Assembly (NCBI GenBank): GCA_009360345.1
Contig: SPDP01000002.1
Coordinates: 744,001 to 808,000 of the forward strand
From: Alcaligenaceae bacterium SAGV5
Lineage (GTDB): Bacteria > Pseudomonadota > Gammaproteobacteria > Burkholderiales > Burkholderiaceae_B
Direction of reading: 5' to 3'
Length of the DNA: 64,000 nt
Shown here: in pieces, positions 24,866-41,781 of the stretch
Layout: each line of letters starts with the position of its first letter
How positions within the stretch are numbered: position 1 is the stretch's first letter
Notes under the pieces: generated by a model
The model's database searches: none
The model's input: the letters and a program-made list of their open reading frames with translations, nothing else
Told to the model about the DNA's origin: nothing
Made by a program: the position numbers and the translations under genes

Positions 24866-25573
24866 TCAGGCCGGCGCGCCGAAGTGCCCCACGATCTCCG
24901 CCGTATCCAGCACATCGGCATACTTCGCATGCATGTCCAGCAGACTCATCGCGTGGCTGGACTGCAAGCGGTCGAAACAGGCATCGGCGGCAACGGCGAT
25001 GCGGTAGTTGGCGCTGAAGCCGTCCACCACGGTGGCGCGCACGCAGCCCGAAGTGCTGCCGCCCGCCACGACCAGCGAATCCGCGCCCAGCAAGGTCAGA
25101 TAGGACTGCAGCGGCGTCGAGAAAAACGCCGACGGCTTCTGCTTGCCGATGACGAGGTCGCCAGGCCGGGGCGCGATGTCGTGGACGATCTCGTCATGGT
25201 GCCGGCCGGACGGCGGCGGCGCTTCCTGGGGCCTCGAGCGGGCATGCTTCCATAGCCACGACCCCATGTCCCATTTGTCGTCCCGATACGCGCCCCGCGT
25301 GTAGATGACGGGCCGCTGCTGCGCGCGGAAAGCGTCCAGCAACGCGCGGATGCGGTCGATGGCATCCCAGCTCGCCTCGCCGCAGGAGTTGGGCCAACGG
25401 CGGACAGAGTCGGCGATGGGCTCGCGCCGGTCGCCGCAGAATCCATAGGTGGCGTCCACGATCACCAGGGCCGGCCGCGCGCCGAATCCCATGCGGGCGC
25501 CGTAGCCGGACAGCTCGATGATCTCGCGGTCGCGAGGCGTCAGGTACGAGTACAGCGATTCGATCGTGGTCAT
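24866..25573 (-). CDS. isochorismatase-like cysteine hydrolase (N-carbamoylsarcosine amidase-like)
   Basis: A 235-residue cysteine hydrolase. The triad is Asp in LVIVDATYGFCG, Lys in VIGKQKPSAFFST and Cys in STSGCVRATVVDGF. The TSGCVRATVVD box and the long insert before the Lys are typical of N-carbamoylsarcosine amidase-type members, which hydrolyse an amide or carbamoyl group. It is the last gene of an ABC-uptake operon, after a class II aldolase. Unlike PicF (11117) it lacks the YQRQGFG start, so a separate function is expected. Confidence 0.85.
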   Translation of the reverse strand: MTTIESLYSYLTPRDREIIELSGYGARMGFGARPALVIVDATYGFCGDRREPIADSVRRWPNSCGEASWDAIDRIRALLDAFRAQQRPVIYTRGAYRDDKWDMGSWLWKHARSRPQEAPPPSGRHHDEIVHDIAPRPGDLVIGKQKPSAFFSTPLQSYLTLLGADSLVVAGGSTSGCVRATVVDGFSANYRIAVAADACFDRLQSSHAMSLLDMHAKYADVLDTAEIVGHFGAPA

Positions 25574-25586
25574 GTCCGTGGGCTCC

Positions 25587-26312
25587 CTACGCGAAAAGCG
25601 CCGCGTCGCCCCGCGCCTTTTCCTGCCACGCGAGTTTGCGCACGAAGTAGTCCCAGGAATGCTGGACGTGGACGGGCGTCATGATCTGCTCGCGCCGGCG
25701 CTGCCGCACTGGCGGGACAGGGAAGCTCGCTTGCGTGCGCATCTGCGAACCCAGCACGTGGATGCGCGCGGCGCGCTCCAGGAAAACTCCCACGCAGACG
25801 GCATGGGCGACGGACGTGCCGCAGAAGGTGACGCCGTGATTGGCCATCAGAACGGCGAAATGCGATCCCAGTGTCCTTGCCAGCGCGGCGCCCTCTTCCC
25901 CGGTCGTGAGCAGCGCGGCTTCGTCGCGGTGGCAGGGCAGCTCGTCGAAGTAATCGGCATCCAGCGTGAAGGGCGCCAGCGCGGTGCCGAACGACGACAG
26001 GATGCTGGCGTGGAAAGGATGGGTATGGGCAACGACATTGACATCGGGACGCGCCTTCAGGATCTCGGCATGGATGGGCCATTCCGAATGGCGGCCGCCT
26101 TCGCCTTCCAGCTTGGCGCCATCGTGGCCGACCAGCACGAAATCGGCGGCGGACAGGATCTCTCCCAGGCCGCGGGCGTTGCGCTTGAGCCAGAAGCCGC
26201 GGCCCTGCGGATCGCGCAGCGACAGGTGGCCCAGGGTCATGTCGCCATGGCCTTCCATTTCCAGGACGCGGCAGGCCGTCGCCAATTGGTCCAGTTGTTC
26301 TTCGAGTGACAT
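25587..26312 (-). CDS. class II aldolase/adducin-fold protein
   Basis: A 241-residue member of the fuculose-1-phosphate aldolase family. It shows the metal-binding HTHPFH and the later LMANHGVTFCG motif of the fold; a Glu in the catalytic loop is likely but not firmly placed (WPIHAEI). Members split aldols or act as decarboxylases or dehydratases. ATG 26312 gives a normal N-terminus (MSLEEQLDQLATACRVL) and lies 10 bases after the permease stop. An upstream in-frame ATG at 26357 overlaps the permease gene and is less likely. The role within this uptake operon is unknown. Confidence 0.83.
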   Translation of the reverse strand: MSLEEQLDQLATACRVLEMEGHGDMTLGHLSLRDPQGRGFWLKRNARGLGEILSAADFVLVGHDGAKLEGEGGRHSEWPIHAEILKARPDVNVVAHTHPFHASILSSFGTALAPFTLDADYFDELPCHRDEAALLTTGEEGAALARTLGSHFAVLMANHGVTFCGTSVAHAVCVGVFLERAARIHVLGSQMRTQASFPVPPVRQRRREQIMTPVHVQHSWDYFVRKLAWQEKARGDAALFA

Positions 26313-26322
26313 CGCGGGAGCC

Positions 26323-27123
26323 TCAATGGGAAGGACGGGAAGTCTGGGCCGCGCCATCGGGCTCCCAGAAAATGATCCTGCCGCGCAGTGCGACGAGCAG
26401 GCGATCGAGGGTGAAACCGATCAACGCCACGGCGATCACGCCGGCATAGGACTCGGCATACATGAACGAGGCCGACGCGTAGGCGATGTAGTAGCCCAGC
26501 CCGGTGCTGTCGCCGATCATCTCGGTGATGATCACGACCACCATGGACAGGGGCAGCGCGACGCGGATGCCCGACATGATGGCGGGCAGCGCCGCCGGCA
26601 ACAGCACGCGCAGGAAGACGCGCACGGGCCCCGCCCCCATGTTGCGGGCGCTCCAGACCAGGCGCGGCGCCACGGCGCGGATGCCGAAGTAGGTGTTGAC
26701 GGCGATAGGGAAAGTGCATTCCAGCGCGATCAGCGCGATCTTCGATGGCGAGCCGAATCCCAGGAGCAGGATGAAAACGGGGTACAGCGCGATCTTCGGA
26801 ACCGGGTAGCCGAACGAGAAGATGGGCTCCACCATCCATTCGAACCAGCGGCTGCGCGCCATGAACACGCCCAGCAGCACGCCGATGACGATGGCCAGGC
26901 CGAAACCGCTCAGGGCCCGCGAGAACGAGATGGACGCGTGATAGACGAGGTCGCCATTGGCCAGCCCTTCCACGAACGCCCGCCCCACCTTCACGACGGA
27001 GGGCATCAGCCGCGGCGAGACCCACCCCGAACGGGACAACAGCTCCCAGGCCAGGGCCAGGACCGCGAGCGGGTACAGCGGCGCCATGGCTTGCCGCGCG
27101 GCGGCACGCAAACGCTCAACCAT
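26323..27123 (-). CDS. ABC transporter permease (nitrate/sulfonate/taurine type)
   Basis: A 266-residue inner-membrane permease with about six hydrophobic segments and the BPD_transp_1 EAA loop (GAGPVRVFLRVLLPAALPAI). The N-terminal PLYPLAVLALAWELLSRSGW and the GYPVPKIALYPVFILLLGFG region are typical of SsuC/TauC/NrtB permeases. It is one of two permeases in the operon, pairing with the gene at 27116 to form a heterodimeric channel. Its start overlaps the upstream permease by 8 bases. Confidence 0.9.
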   Translation of the reverse strand: MVERLRAAARQAMAPLYPLAVLALAWELLSRSGWVSPRLMPSVVKVGRAFVEGLANGDLVYHASISFSRALSGFGLAIVIGVLLGVFMARSRWFEWMVEPIFSFGYPVPKIALYPVFILLLGFGSPSKIALIALECTFPIAVNTYFGIRAVAPRLVWSARNMGAGPVRVFLRVLLPAALPAIMSGIRVALPLSMVVVIITEMIGDSTGLGYYIAYASASFMYAESYAGVIAVALIGFTLDRLLVALRGRIIFWEPDGAAQTSRPSH

Positions 27124-27919
27124 GGCGGGCCTCCCCGGGATACTTGTCCGCCAGCAGGCGCCGCCGGATGGCCAGCAGGACGCGGTCGCTGACGAAGCCC
27201 ATCAGGCCGATGGCCAGGATGGCCGTATACATCCAGTCGTAGCGCATGGCTTCCTCGGCCCGCACGACCATGTCGCCCAGGCCGTCGTGGGACCCCACCA
27301 TCTCGGCGGCGAACAGCACGATGAACGAAAGCGCCAGGCCGGAGCGCAGGCCGGTGAAGATCTGCGGCAACGCGGCCGGGAAGATGACGCGCCGGAAGAT
27401 ATAGGCGCGGCCCGCGCCCATGTTGCGCGCGGCCCAGAGCAGGGACAGGGGGGTGGCACGCGCCCCGTACAGGGTGTTGATAAAGGTGGGAAAGAAGACG
27501 GCCAGCGTGATGAGGGCGATCTTCGAAACGTCGCCAAAGCCCAGCCAGGTAATGATGACGGGCAGCAGCGCGACCTTGGGCACCGGGTACAGGGTGGAGA
27601 CGAGCGGATCGAAGAAGGCCCGCGCCTGCCGCCACACCGCGCTCAGCAGGCCGATGGCGACCCCTAGCGCCGCACCCATGAAAAAACCGCTGTAGGAGCG
27701 CACGCCCGACGCCATCGCATCGCGGACAAGCTCGCCGTTCGCCAGCAATTCCCAGGTCGTGGCGGCAATGTCGGTCGGCGCCACGACATAGCGGGGCGCC
27801 CCGGGCTGGCCGGCCGCCAGTTGCATGGCGACCAGCAGCCCCACCGGCAGGATCCAGCCCGCCACCCAGCGCAGCGGACGGTGCCAGGCACCCGCCGCCG
27901 CGGTCCGGATGCCGCTCAT
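27116..27919 (-). CDS. ABC transporter permease (nitrate/sulfonate/taurine type)
   Basis: A 267-residue inner-membrane permease paired with the downstream one. The EAA loop is GAGRAYIFRRVIFPAALPQI, with LYPVPKVALLPVIITWLGFG before it. The two permeases are clearly diverged copies of one another. The start overlaps the ATPase stop by four bases (ATGA). Substrate would be a small organic anion taken up with the binding protein encoded at 28719. Confidence 0.9.
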   Translation of the reverse strand: MSGIRTAAAGAWHRPLRWVAGWILPVGLLVAMQLAAGQPGAPRYVVAPTDIAATTWELLANGELVRDAMASGVRSYSGFFMGAALGVAIGLLSAVWRQARAFFDPLVSTLYPVPKVALLPVIITWLGFGDVSKIALITLAVFFPTFINTLYGARATPLSLLWAARNMGAGRAYIFRRVIFPAALPQIFTGLRSGLALSFIVLFAAEMVGSHDGLGDMVVRAEEAMRYDWMYTAILAIGLMGFVSDRVLLAIRRRLLADKYPGEARHG

Positions 27920-28722
27920 GAGCCTTCCCGCGCGCGCAGGACCTCGTCGCGCAGCATGTCCCAGATCCGGGCGTGGTAGTCCATGAACCGGGGCGACTTG
28001 CGGATGGCCGCGCCGCGCGGACGGGGCAGGTCCACGCGCAGGTCGGCCTTGATGCGGCCCGGGCGCGCCGTGAAAACGATGATCCGGTCGCTCAGGTAGA
28101 TGGCCTCTTCGATGTCGTGCGTGACGAACAGCACGGTGCGGCGGTCCTGCTGCCAGATGTCGGTCAGCTCTTCCTGCATGAGTTCGCGCGTCTGCGCGTC
28201 CAGCGCGCCGAACGGCTCGTCCATCAGCAGCATCCTGGGCTCGTAGGCCAGGGTGCGGGCCAGCGCCACGCGCTGCCGCATGCCGCCCGACAGCTCGCCC
28301 GGGTAGGCGTGCTCGAACCTGGCCAACCCGACCATGGCGATGTACTTGCGGGCGATCTCCAGGCGCCGCGGCTTGGGCAGGCCCTGCACTTCCAGCGACC
28401 AGGCCACGTTGCCCAGCACCGTGCGCCAGGGAAAGAGCGCGTAGTCCTGGAACAGCATGCCCCGGTCGGGTCCCGGCTCCGAAACCGGGCGGCCGGCCAG
28501 GCTGATCGTGCCGCTGGTGCGCGGTTCGAACCCACCCACCATGTGCAGGAAGGTGCTCTTGCCGCAGCCCGAGGGGCCGACAATGCTGACGAACTCGCCT
28601 TCGGCGATGGAGAGGTCGAAATCCTCCAGCGCGGTCACGGCCTGGCCGTTGCGCAGGAAGCGTTTGCCGACGCCCTCCGCCTTCAGGTAGTCGGCGGTGC
28701 TGGTACTCGCGGCGGCGTTCAT
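27916..28722 (-). CDS. ABC transporter ATP-binding protein (nitrate/sulfonate/taurine type)
   Basis: A 268-residue ATPase with Walker A GPSGCGKST, Q-loop FQDYALFPW, signature LSGGMRQR, Walker B MLLMDEPFGALD and H-loop VTHDIEEA. The FPWRTVLGNVAWSLE stretch is typical of SsuB/TauB/NrtD ATPases. ATG 28722 overlaps the binding-protein stop by four bases; the longer upstream frame is out-of-gene reading and was dropped. It drives the two permeases of the same operon. Confidence 0.93.
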   Translation of the reverse strand: MNAAASTSTADYLKAEGVGKRFLRNGQAVTALEDFDLSIAEGEFVSIVGPSGCGKSTFLHMVGGFEPRTSGTISLAGRPVSEPGPDRGMLFQDYALFPWRTVLGNVAWSLEVQGLPKPRRLEIARKYIAMVGLARFEHAYPGELSGGMRQRVALARTLAYEPRMLLMDEPFGALDAQTRELMQEELTDIWQQDRRTVLFVTHDIEEAIYLSDRIIVFTARPGRIKADLRVDLPRPRGAAIRKSPRFMDYHARIWDMLRDEVLRAREGS

Positions 28723-29693
28723 TTCGGCAGGTAGCCCATATCCACGACCTTGGCGGGATCCAGGTTGTCCAGATAGCCGAAGGCCTTCAGTTCGGTCACC
28801 ATCCTGCGCATGGAATCCAGGTCGACCTTGCCGTCCCGCGGATGCAGGTACTTGCGCATGCCCAGCGACACGTCCAGCGGGATGTTGACGAATTTCGCGT
28901 CGATCAATTGCTGGTGGCTTTCGCGCGGATGGTTGACGTAGAAATCGGTGGCCTTGACCAGGTCGGCCAGGAACGCGCGCAGCGCGGCGGGATGCCTGGC
29001 GGCGAACTCTTCCTTGACCAGCAGCAGCATCAGGTCTTCCTGCTGCCCGATGCCGTCGGTCGACGTGAAGACCGTGCGCATGCCGCCGCGCTTCTCCTCG
29101 AAGGCGGCGAAGGGCTGCGGGAAGGCGCCGATGTCCAGCTTGCCGGCCCGCACCGCCTCGCCCTGGGCGGGGAAGGGAACGGCCACCCATTTGACGTCGC
29201 GCTGCGGATTGAGTCCGTGCTTCTTGATCGCCAGCCGGGCCCAGATTTCCGCCGACGAGCGCGCGCCATTGATGCCGACGGTCTTGCCCTTCAGGTCGGC
29301 GATGGCCTTGACCGGCGAACTGTCGAGCACCATGTACTGCGTGGCGAAGCCCTGGGGGCCGCCCTCGCGCGACAGCGACGCGACAATCTTGAACTTGATG
29401 CCCTGGGCCGCGGCCATCATGACGCTGTGGGCCGAGCCTGTGGCAATGTCCAGCTCGCCGGCCTCGAATGCTTGAAAACGCTTATCGGTGCCTCTGAAAA
29501 GAGTGTATTCGAGCTTGTAGTCGCGGTTCTGTCCGGGGGTGACGGCGGGCGACGCCTTCATCGTCCACAGCGGTTCCTCGGCGGACGAACCGTGGCCCAC
29601 CCGGATGGGCACGACCTCGGCATGGCTGGCCATGGAAGCCATAAAAAACAAGGACAAGGCGGCATGGCAGAGCGTCTTCATCGCGGCTTTCAT
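28719..29693 (-). CDS. ABC transporter substrate-binding protein (SsuA/TauA/NMT1-like)
   Basis: A 324-residue periplasmic binding protein. The signal peptide is MKTLCHAALSLFFMASMASHA after a short leading segment. The core FQAFEAGELDIATGSAHSVMMAAAQG and the VKAIADLKGKTVGINGA motif are typical of NMT1/SsuA-like proteins for aliphatic sulfonates, nitrate, thiamin precursors or aromatic acids. GGGGAG before the ATG at 29693 supports that start over the internal ATG at 29681. First gene of the operon, divergent from the LysR gene at 29804. Ligand not predictable. Confidence 0.88.
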   Translation of the reverse strand: MKAAMKTLCHAALSLFFMASMASHAEVVPIRVGHGSSAEEPLWTMKASPAVTPGQNRDYKLEYTLFRGTDKRFQAFEAGELDIATGSAHSVMMAAAQGIKFKIVASLSREGGPQGFATQYMVLDSSPVKAIADLKGKTVGINGARSSAEIWARLAIKKHGLNPQRDVKWVAVPFPAQGEAVRAGKLDIGAFPQPFAAFEEKRGGMRTVFTSTDGIGQQEDLMLLLVKEEFAARHPAALRAFLADLVKATDFYVNHPRESHQQLIDAKFVNIPLDVSLGMRKYLHPRDGKVDLDSMRRMVTELKAFGYLDNLDPAKVVDMGYLPK

Positions 29694-29775
29694 AGTGCGG
29701 TCTCCCCTGGGATTGTCACGACTGCGTCAAGCGCGATTGTAGGTTCTTGCCCCCGATGAAACGACCAAGTTATTC

Positions 29776-29790
29776 TTGCTGAGCCAGCAA
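29776..29790. promoter_or_regulatory. palindromic LysR-type operator candidate
   Basis: TTGCTGAGCCAGCAA has perfect TTGCTG/CAGCAA arms around three bases and fits the T-N11-A pattern of LysR-regulator boxes. It lies between the divergent binding-protein operon (start 29693) and the LysR gene (start 29804), touching a TATTCT element at 29771-29776 that could be the regulator's own -10. This position suits both autoregulation and control of the ABC operon. Confidence 0.55.
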
Positions 29791-29803
29791 TTTTTCTTAT
29801 CGG

Positions 29804-31024
29804 ATGCATTTCCTGATGCAAGAACGAAACCACATGCGGCACCTGCGGGCGCTCATCGCCGTGGTGGAAGAAGGCAGCGTCGCGCACGCGGCCGGGCGCC
29901 TGCTGCGCACCCCTTCTGCGGTCGCCAGCTCCATCCGCCAGCTCGAAGCCAGCTTCGAGGCCGCGCTGTTCGAACGCCAGTCGTCCGGCATGGCACCCAC
30001 GCCTTTCGGCGACGCGGCCTACCGCCGCGCCCTGCGCATCGACGCCGAACTGCGCCAGGCCTGCGCCGAACTGGCGCCCTACCGGGTCTCGCCCGGCGCG
30101 CCGCTGTTCTCCATGCTGGTGGGAGAACGCCAGTTGACGGCGCTGGTCCGCCTGCGCGAGATGGGCCACATGCCCAGCGTGGCGGCGGTGATGGGCCTGA
30201 CGCAGCCCGCCGTCAGCGCCCTGCTGAGGCAGGCGGAAGCCTCGCTGGCGTTGCGCCTGTTCCGCCGCACCGCCAAGGGCATGGCCGTGACCGAGGCCGG
30301 CGAACTCCTGTTGTTCCGCGTGCGGCGAGTGCTGGCGGAACTGCGCCACCTCGAGGCCGACATCGCGCAGCAGCGCGGCGAAATCACCGGCCGGGTCATG
30401 TTCGCCGCCCTGCCGTCGATGCGGACGCGGGTCCTGCCGCAGGCGATCGCGGCGTTGGTGGAACGGCACCCCAACGTGCAGATCTCCATGGTGGACGGGC
30501 CCTTCGAGATCCTGTTCGCCGGCGTGCATTCGGGCGAGATCGATTTCATCCTGACCGGGCTCAACGCCAACTATTCACACCGCGACTTTGTCATCCGCGT
30601 GATAGGCAGCGACCGCCTGGTCGTCGTGGTTCGGGCCGGGCATCCGCTGTGCGGCAGGAAGCGGATCGAGATCACGGATCTCGTCCGCTACCCCTGGATC
30701 CTCAGAGATCGCGGCGCGCCCACGCGCGAGTTGCTGAACGGCCTGTTCCACGACCTCGGCCTGGCCGCCCCGCATGTCGCCGTGCAGGCGGGCGACCTGG
30801 GGCTGCTGCGCGGACTGCTCAGCCACAGCGACATGATCTCGGCGGTATCGCCGGAATACCTGTCCTACGAAATCGCCTCGGGCGCCGTCAAGATACTGGA
30901 GGTCGAGCTGCCTCCCACCGGGCGCGACATCGGCTTCATCCTGCGGCGCGACGCCCAGCCTTCACTGCTGTGCGAAACCCTGATGCAGGACATCGAGGCG
31001 GCCACCCGCGAAAAAAAAACCTGA
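29804..31024 (+). CDS. LysR-type regulator with two tandem helix-turn-helix domains
   Basis: 406 residues (396 if ATG 29834 is used). Residues ~11-70 are a LysR winged helix (RHLRALIAVVEEGSVAHAAG, ending ALFERQSSGMAPTPFG). Residues ~105-165 are a second one (LVRLREMGHMPSVAAVMGLT, then LRLFRRTAKGMAVTEAGE). The effector domain starts around GEITGRVMFAALPS. It matches the layout of the 12323 regulator but is clearly diverged. Encoded divergently from the ABC operon across a short region with a palindromic box, so it probably controls that operon. Its last codons lie in the A-tract that is the rpoC terminator's T-tract on the other strand. Confidence 0.85.
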   Translation: MHFLMQERNHMRHLRALIAVVEEGSVAHAAGRLLRTPSAVASSIRQLEASFEAALFERQSSGMAPTPFGDAAYRRALRIDAELRQACAELAPYRVSPGAPLFSMLVGERQLTALVRLREMGHMPSVAAVMGLTQPAVSALLRQAEASLALRLFRRTAKGMAVTEAGELLLFRVRRVLAELRHLEADIAQQRGEITGRVMFAALPSMRTRVLPQAIAALVERHPNVQISMVDGPFEILFAGVHSGEIDFILTGLNANYSHRDFVIRVIGSDRLVVVVRAGHPLCGRKRIEITDLVRYPWILRDRGAPTRELLNGLFHDLGLAAPHVAVQAGDLGLLRGLLSHSDMISAVSPEYLSYEIASGAVKILEVELPPTGRDIGFILRRDAQPSLLCETLMQDIEAATREKKT

Positions 31025-31045
31025 ACCCGGTTTCCCGGATTCAGG
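31011..31045 (-). terminator. Rho-independent terminator of the rpoBC operon
   Basis: On the minus strand a stem of about 11 bp (CCTGAATCCGGG with CCGGGTTCAGG, one mismatch) and a short AAA loop at 31020-31045 is followed by nine T residues (31011-31019). It lies 52 bases after the rpoC stop. The T-tract is also the last coding bases of the convergent LysR gene, whose stop lies in the stem. Confidence 0.85.
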
Positions 31046-31096
31046 CTTTCGACACTTGCGCGGGCGAGGTCCCGCAGGCCCCCGCCGCGATGCGGC

Positions 31097-35362
<4,266 letters not shown>

Positions 35363-35373
35363 GGCGACTCCTA

Positions 35374-39486
<4,113 letters not shown>

Positions 39487-39730
39487 GAGCACTCCGACTC
39501 AGGTTGCACGAACCACGGGTAGTGGTCCTAAAATACGACTTCGAAATCTAAATGGGGCAACCCGCCGGCTGGGCCGGTGCCCCCCTGCCGGGCTCCCCGG
39601 CACGGGTTTCTGGTCCGCAGGCGGCATCATCCCCACCTGCGCACCGGAAATCCGTCGTCCGATCCGTGCGCGCACAGCTGCGCGGACCGGCCGTATTGCC
39701 ACGGAAAACAGGCTTTAAAAGCCCTTTTCC
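39487..39730. other. rplL-rpoB intergenic region
   Basis: About 240 bases between the attenuator after rplL and the rpoB start, with no gene. GC-rich and containing CG-rich inverted repeats. A weak promoter for rpoB could be TTGCCC (39555-39560) and TATTTT (39530-39535) on the minus strand with 19-base spacing; this is not ideal and is offered only as a candidate. In E. coli the corresponding region holds an attenuator and an RNase III site. Confidence 0.45.
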
Positions 39731-39773
39731 AAAAACGCAAAAACCCGGAGGCCGTTGTTTAGCGGCCACCGGG
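39731..39773 (-). terminator. attenuator/terminator hairpin after rplL
   Basis: Minus strand: CCCGGTGGCCG pairs with CGGCCTCCGGG (39744-39773, loop of about seven bases) and is followed by a T-rich run (39731-39743). It lies 18 bases after the rplL stop. Since rpoB follows in the same direction, it most likely acts as a partial terminator that lowers rpoBC expression relative to rplJL. Confidence 0.75.
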
Positions 39774-39790
39774 TACCGGCAAAGATCGAA

Positions 39791-40174
39791 TTACTTGACT
39801 TCGACCTTGGCACCGGCTTCTTCGAGCTTCTTCTTGGCGGCTTCGGCGTCGGCCTTGGAAACCGCTTCCTTGACAGGCTTCGGAGCGCCGTCGACCAGGT
39901 CCTTGGCTTCCTTCAGGCCCAGGCCGGTCAGTTCGCGCACGGCCTTGATGACGTTGACCTTGTTGGCGCCGACTTCGGCCAGGATCACGTTGAACTCGGT
40001 CTGCTCTTCAGCAGCGGCGGCAGCGCCAGCGCCAGCGGCGGGGGCGGCAACGGCCACGGCGGCGGCAGCAGCCGACACGCCGAACTTGTCTTCCAGATCC
40101 TTGATCAGTTCCGACAGTTCCAGGACGGTCAGGCCGGCGATGGCTTCGATGATTTCAGCTTTGCTAAGTGCCAT
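39791..40174 (-). CDS. rplL: 50S ribosomal protein L7/L12
   Basis: A 127-residue L7/L12 stalk protein. N-terminal dimerisation helices ([20 protein letters not shown]), the Ala-rich flexible hinge (about residues 35-55) and the C-terminal factor-binding domain ([20 protein letters not shown]) are all recognisable. It recruits EF-Tu, EF-G and other GTPases to the ribosome. Follows rplJ by 87 bases, as usual. Confidence 0.99.
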   Translation of the reverse strand: MALSKAEIIEAIAGLTVLELSELIKDLEDKFGVSAAAAAVAVAAPAAGAGAAAAAEEQTEFNVILAEVGANKVNVIKAVRELTGLGLKEAKDLVDGAPKPVKEAVSKADAEAAKKKLEEAGAKVEVK

Positions 40175-40261
40175 TTTGTTTAAAACTCCAATGAATTTAA
40201 TACCAGGTATTGGGTGTCGCTTCGTATCGCGAAATTCCGAGGGGAAACATCCCCTTGCCGC

Positions 40262-40783
40262 TTAAGCGGCCTGCTTGTCCCGCACGGCCGCGAGGCCACG
40301 CACGAACTTGGTCGGAACTTCGTTGAGCGTACGCACAAACTGCGCAACGGGTGCCTGCATGGTACCCAGCAACTTCGCCAGCAATTCGTCGCGCGAGGGC
40401 AGCGAGGCCAGGGCCTTGACACCATCGACGGACATGACGTTGTTCGGCAGGGCACCGCCCTTCAGAACGAGCTTGTCGTTGCTTTTGGCAAAAGTGGACA
40501 GGACCTTGGCGGCCGCGACCGGATCGGCGCTGATGGCGTACATCAGCGGACCGGCCAACTGCGACGACAATCCCTCGAAGGGAGTGCCGGCCACAGCGCG
40601 GCGAGCCAGCGTGTTCTTCAGAACACGCAGGTAAACGCCCGATTCACGTGCTTGCTTGCGCAGTACGGTGACGGAAGCGACGTCCAGACCACGATATTCG
40701 GCGATAACGATCGATTGAGCCTTGGCGACTTGGGCCGAGATCTCTTCGACGACCACCGTTTTCTCTTGACGATTGAGACTCAC
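40262..40783 (-). CDS. rplJ: 50S ribosomal protein L10
   Basis: A 173-residue L10, the base of the L7/L12 stalk. The start ([20 protein letters not shown]) and [20 protein letters not shown] are characteristic, and the C-terminal helix that binds L12 dimers is present. L10 (with L12) usually represses its own translation by binding the leader ahead of this gene, and such a leader is seen upstream at about 40880-41010. Confidence 0.99.
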   Translation of the reverse strand: MSLNRQEKTVVVEEISAQVAKAQSIVIAEYRGLDVASVTVLRKQARESGVYLRVLKNTLARRAVAGTPFEGLSSQLAGPLMYAISADPVAAAKVLSTFAKSNDKLVLKGGALPNNVMSVDGVKALASLPSRDELLAKLLGTMQAPVAQFVRTLNEVPTKFVRGLAAVRDKQAA

Positions 40784-40879
40784 GGTTTGAACACTCCATC
40801 ATAAGACGCTCGGGATACCACCCCTTGCGTCAACCGAATGCGGCGAACCTGGTCGATTTCTTTGGATAAAGAATTCTTC

Positions 40880-41010
40880 CTGGGAGCGCCGTCTGCGCTG
40901 GATCCGTGCTTGGGCGGGCAGCATTCCAGCCTGCCCGCGAGTCGCGGTTTTAAGATCCTCCGGGTACCTGGCGGGCCAGGGATTCCGGTTTCACTCCAGC
41001 GGTCTTTGAC
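40880..41010 (-). ncRNA. ribosomal protein L10 leader (autoregulatory RNA)
   Basis: The 291 bases between rplA and rplJ hold no gene but a structured leader. On the minus strand it begins near GCTGGAGTGAAACCGG, typical of L10-leader kink-turn regions, and contains a GGGCAG/CTGCCC hairpin (40916-40936, 9-base loop) and further GC-rich stems (CCGCGACTCGCGG). Position directly upstream of rplJ and base pairing agree with the family in which the L10-L12 complex represses rplJL translation. Exact limits are estimated. Confidence 0.55.
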
Positions 41011-41074
41011 AGCAGCACCGCGCTTTTGGCTATCGCCTCGCGCCCGGTGCAGCCCAAAGTCTGTTGCCCTGCGA

Positions 41075-41779
41075 TTACTGCTGGCTGGCCGCCAGGGAGG
41101 CCTGGTCCACGCGGACGCCGCCCCCCATGGTGGACGACACCGCCAGCTTGCGCAGGTAAATACCCTTGGCCGTCGTCGGACGGGCCTTGTTCAGCGCGTC
41201 GACCAGCGCGAGCAGGTTGCTCTGCAGCTGCTCGACGTTGAAGGAAGCGCGACCGATGGTGGCGTGGATGATCCCGGCCTTGTCGGTACGGTACTGGACC
41301 TGGCCAGCCTTCGCGTTCTTGACCGCGGTGGCGACGTCGGGGGTCACGGTGCCGACCTTGGGGTTCGGCATCAGGCCGCGCGGGCCCAGGATCTGGCCCA
41401 GCGCGCCGACGACACGCATCGTGTCGGGCGAGGCGATGACCACGTCGAAGTCCATCTGGCCGGCCTTGATGCGCTCGGCCAGGTCTTCCATGCCGACGAT
41501 GTCGGCGCCGGCGGCCTTCGCGGCCTCGGCCTTCTCGCCCTGGGCGAACACGGCCACGCGGACCGACTTGCCGGTGCCGGCGGGCAGGACCACCGAGCCA
41601 CGGACCAATTGGTCGGACTTCTTGGCGTCGATGCCCAGCTGCACGGCCAGGTCGATGGATTCATCGAACTTGGCGGTCGCGGTTTCCTTGACCAGCGCCA
41701 GAGCTTCGGCGACGGGATACAGCTTGCTGCGGTCGATCTTGGCGCGCAGCGCGGTTACACGTTTGGACAAGCGTGCCAT
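41075..41779 (-). CDS. rplA: 50S ribosomal protein L1
   Basis: A 234-residue L1 with the family start ([20 protein letters not shown]), the [21 protein letters not shown] segment and the conserved [13 protein letters not shown] of domain II. L1 forms the mobile stalk near the ribosomal E site and usually represses its own operon by binding the rplK leader. It follows rplK with a gap of two bases. Confidence 0.99.
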   Translation of the reverse strand: MARLSKRVTALRAKIDRSKLYPVAEALALVKETATAKFDESIDLAVQLGIDAKKSDQLVRGSVVLPAGTGKSVRVAVFAQGEKAEAAKAAGADIVGMEDLAERIKAGQMDFDVVIASPDTMRVVGALGQILGPRGLMPNPKVGTVTPDVATAVKNAKAGQVQYRTDKAGIIHATIGRASFNVEQLQSNLLALVDALNKARPTTAKGIYLRKLAVSSTMGGGVRVDQASLAASQQ

Positions 41780-41781
41780 GA

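Noticed and set aside
24858..24880. Bidirectional terminator between convergent genes
   Set aside because: A CGCCGG/CCGGCG hairpin exists at 24860-24876, but neither side has a T tract, so termination cannot be claimed.
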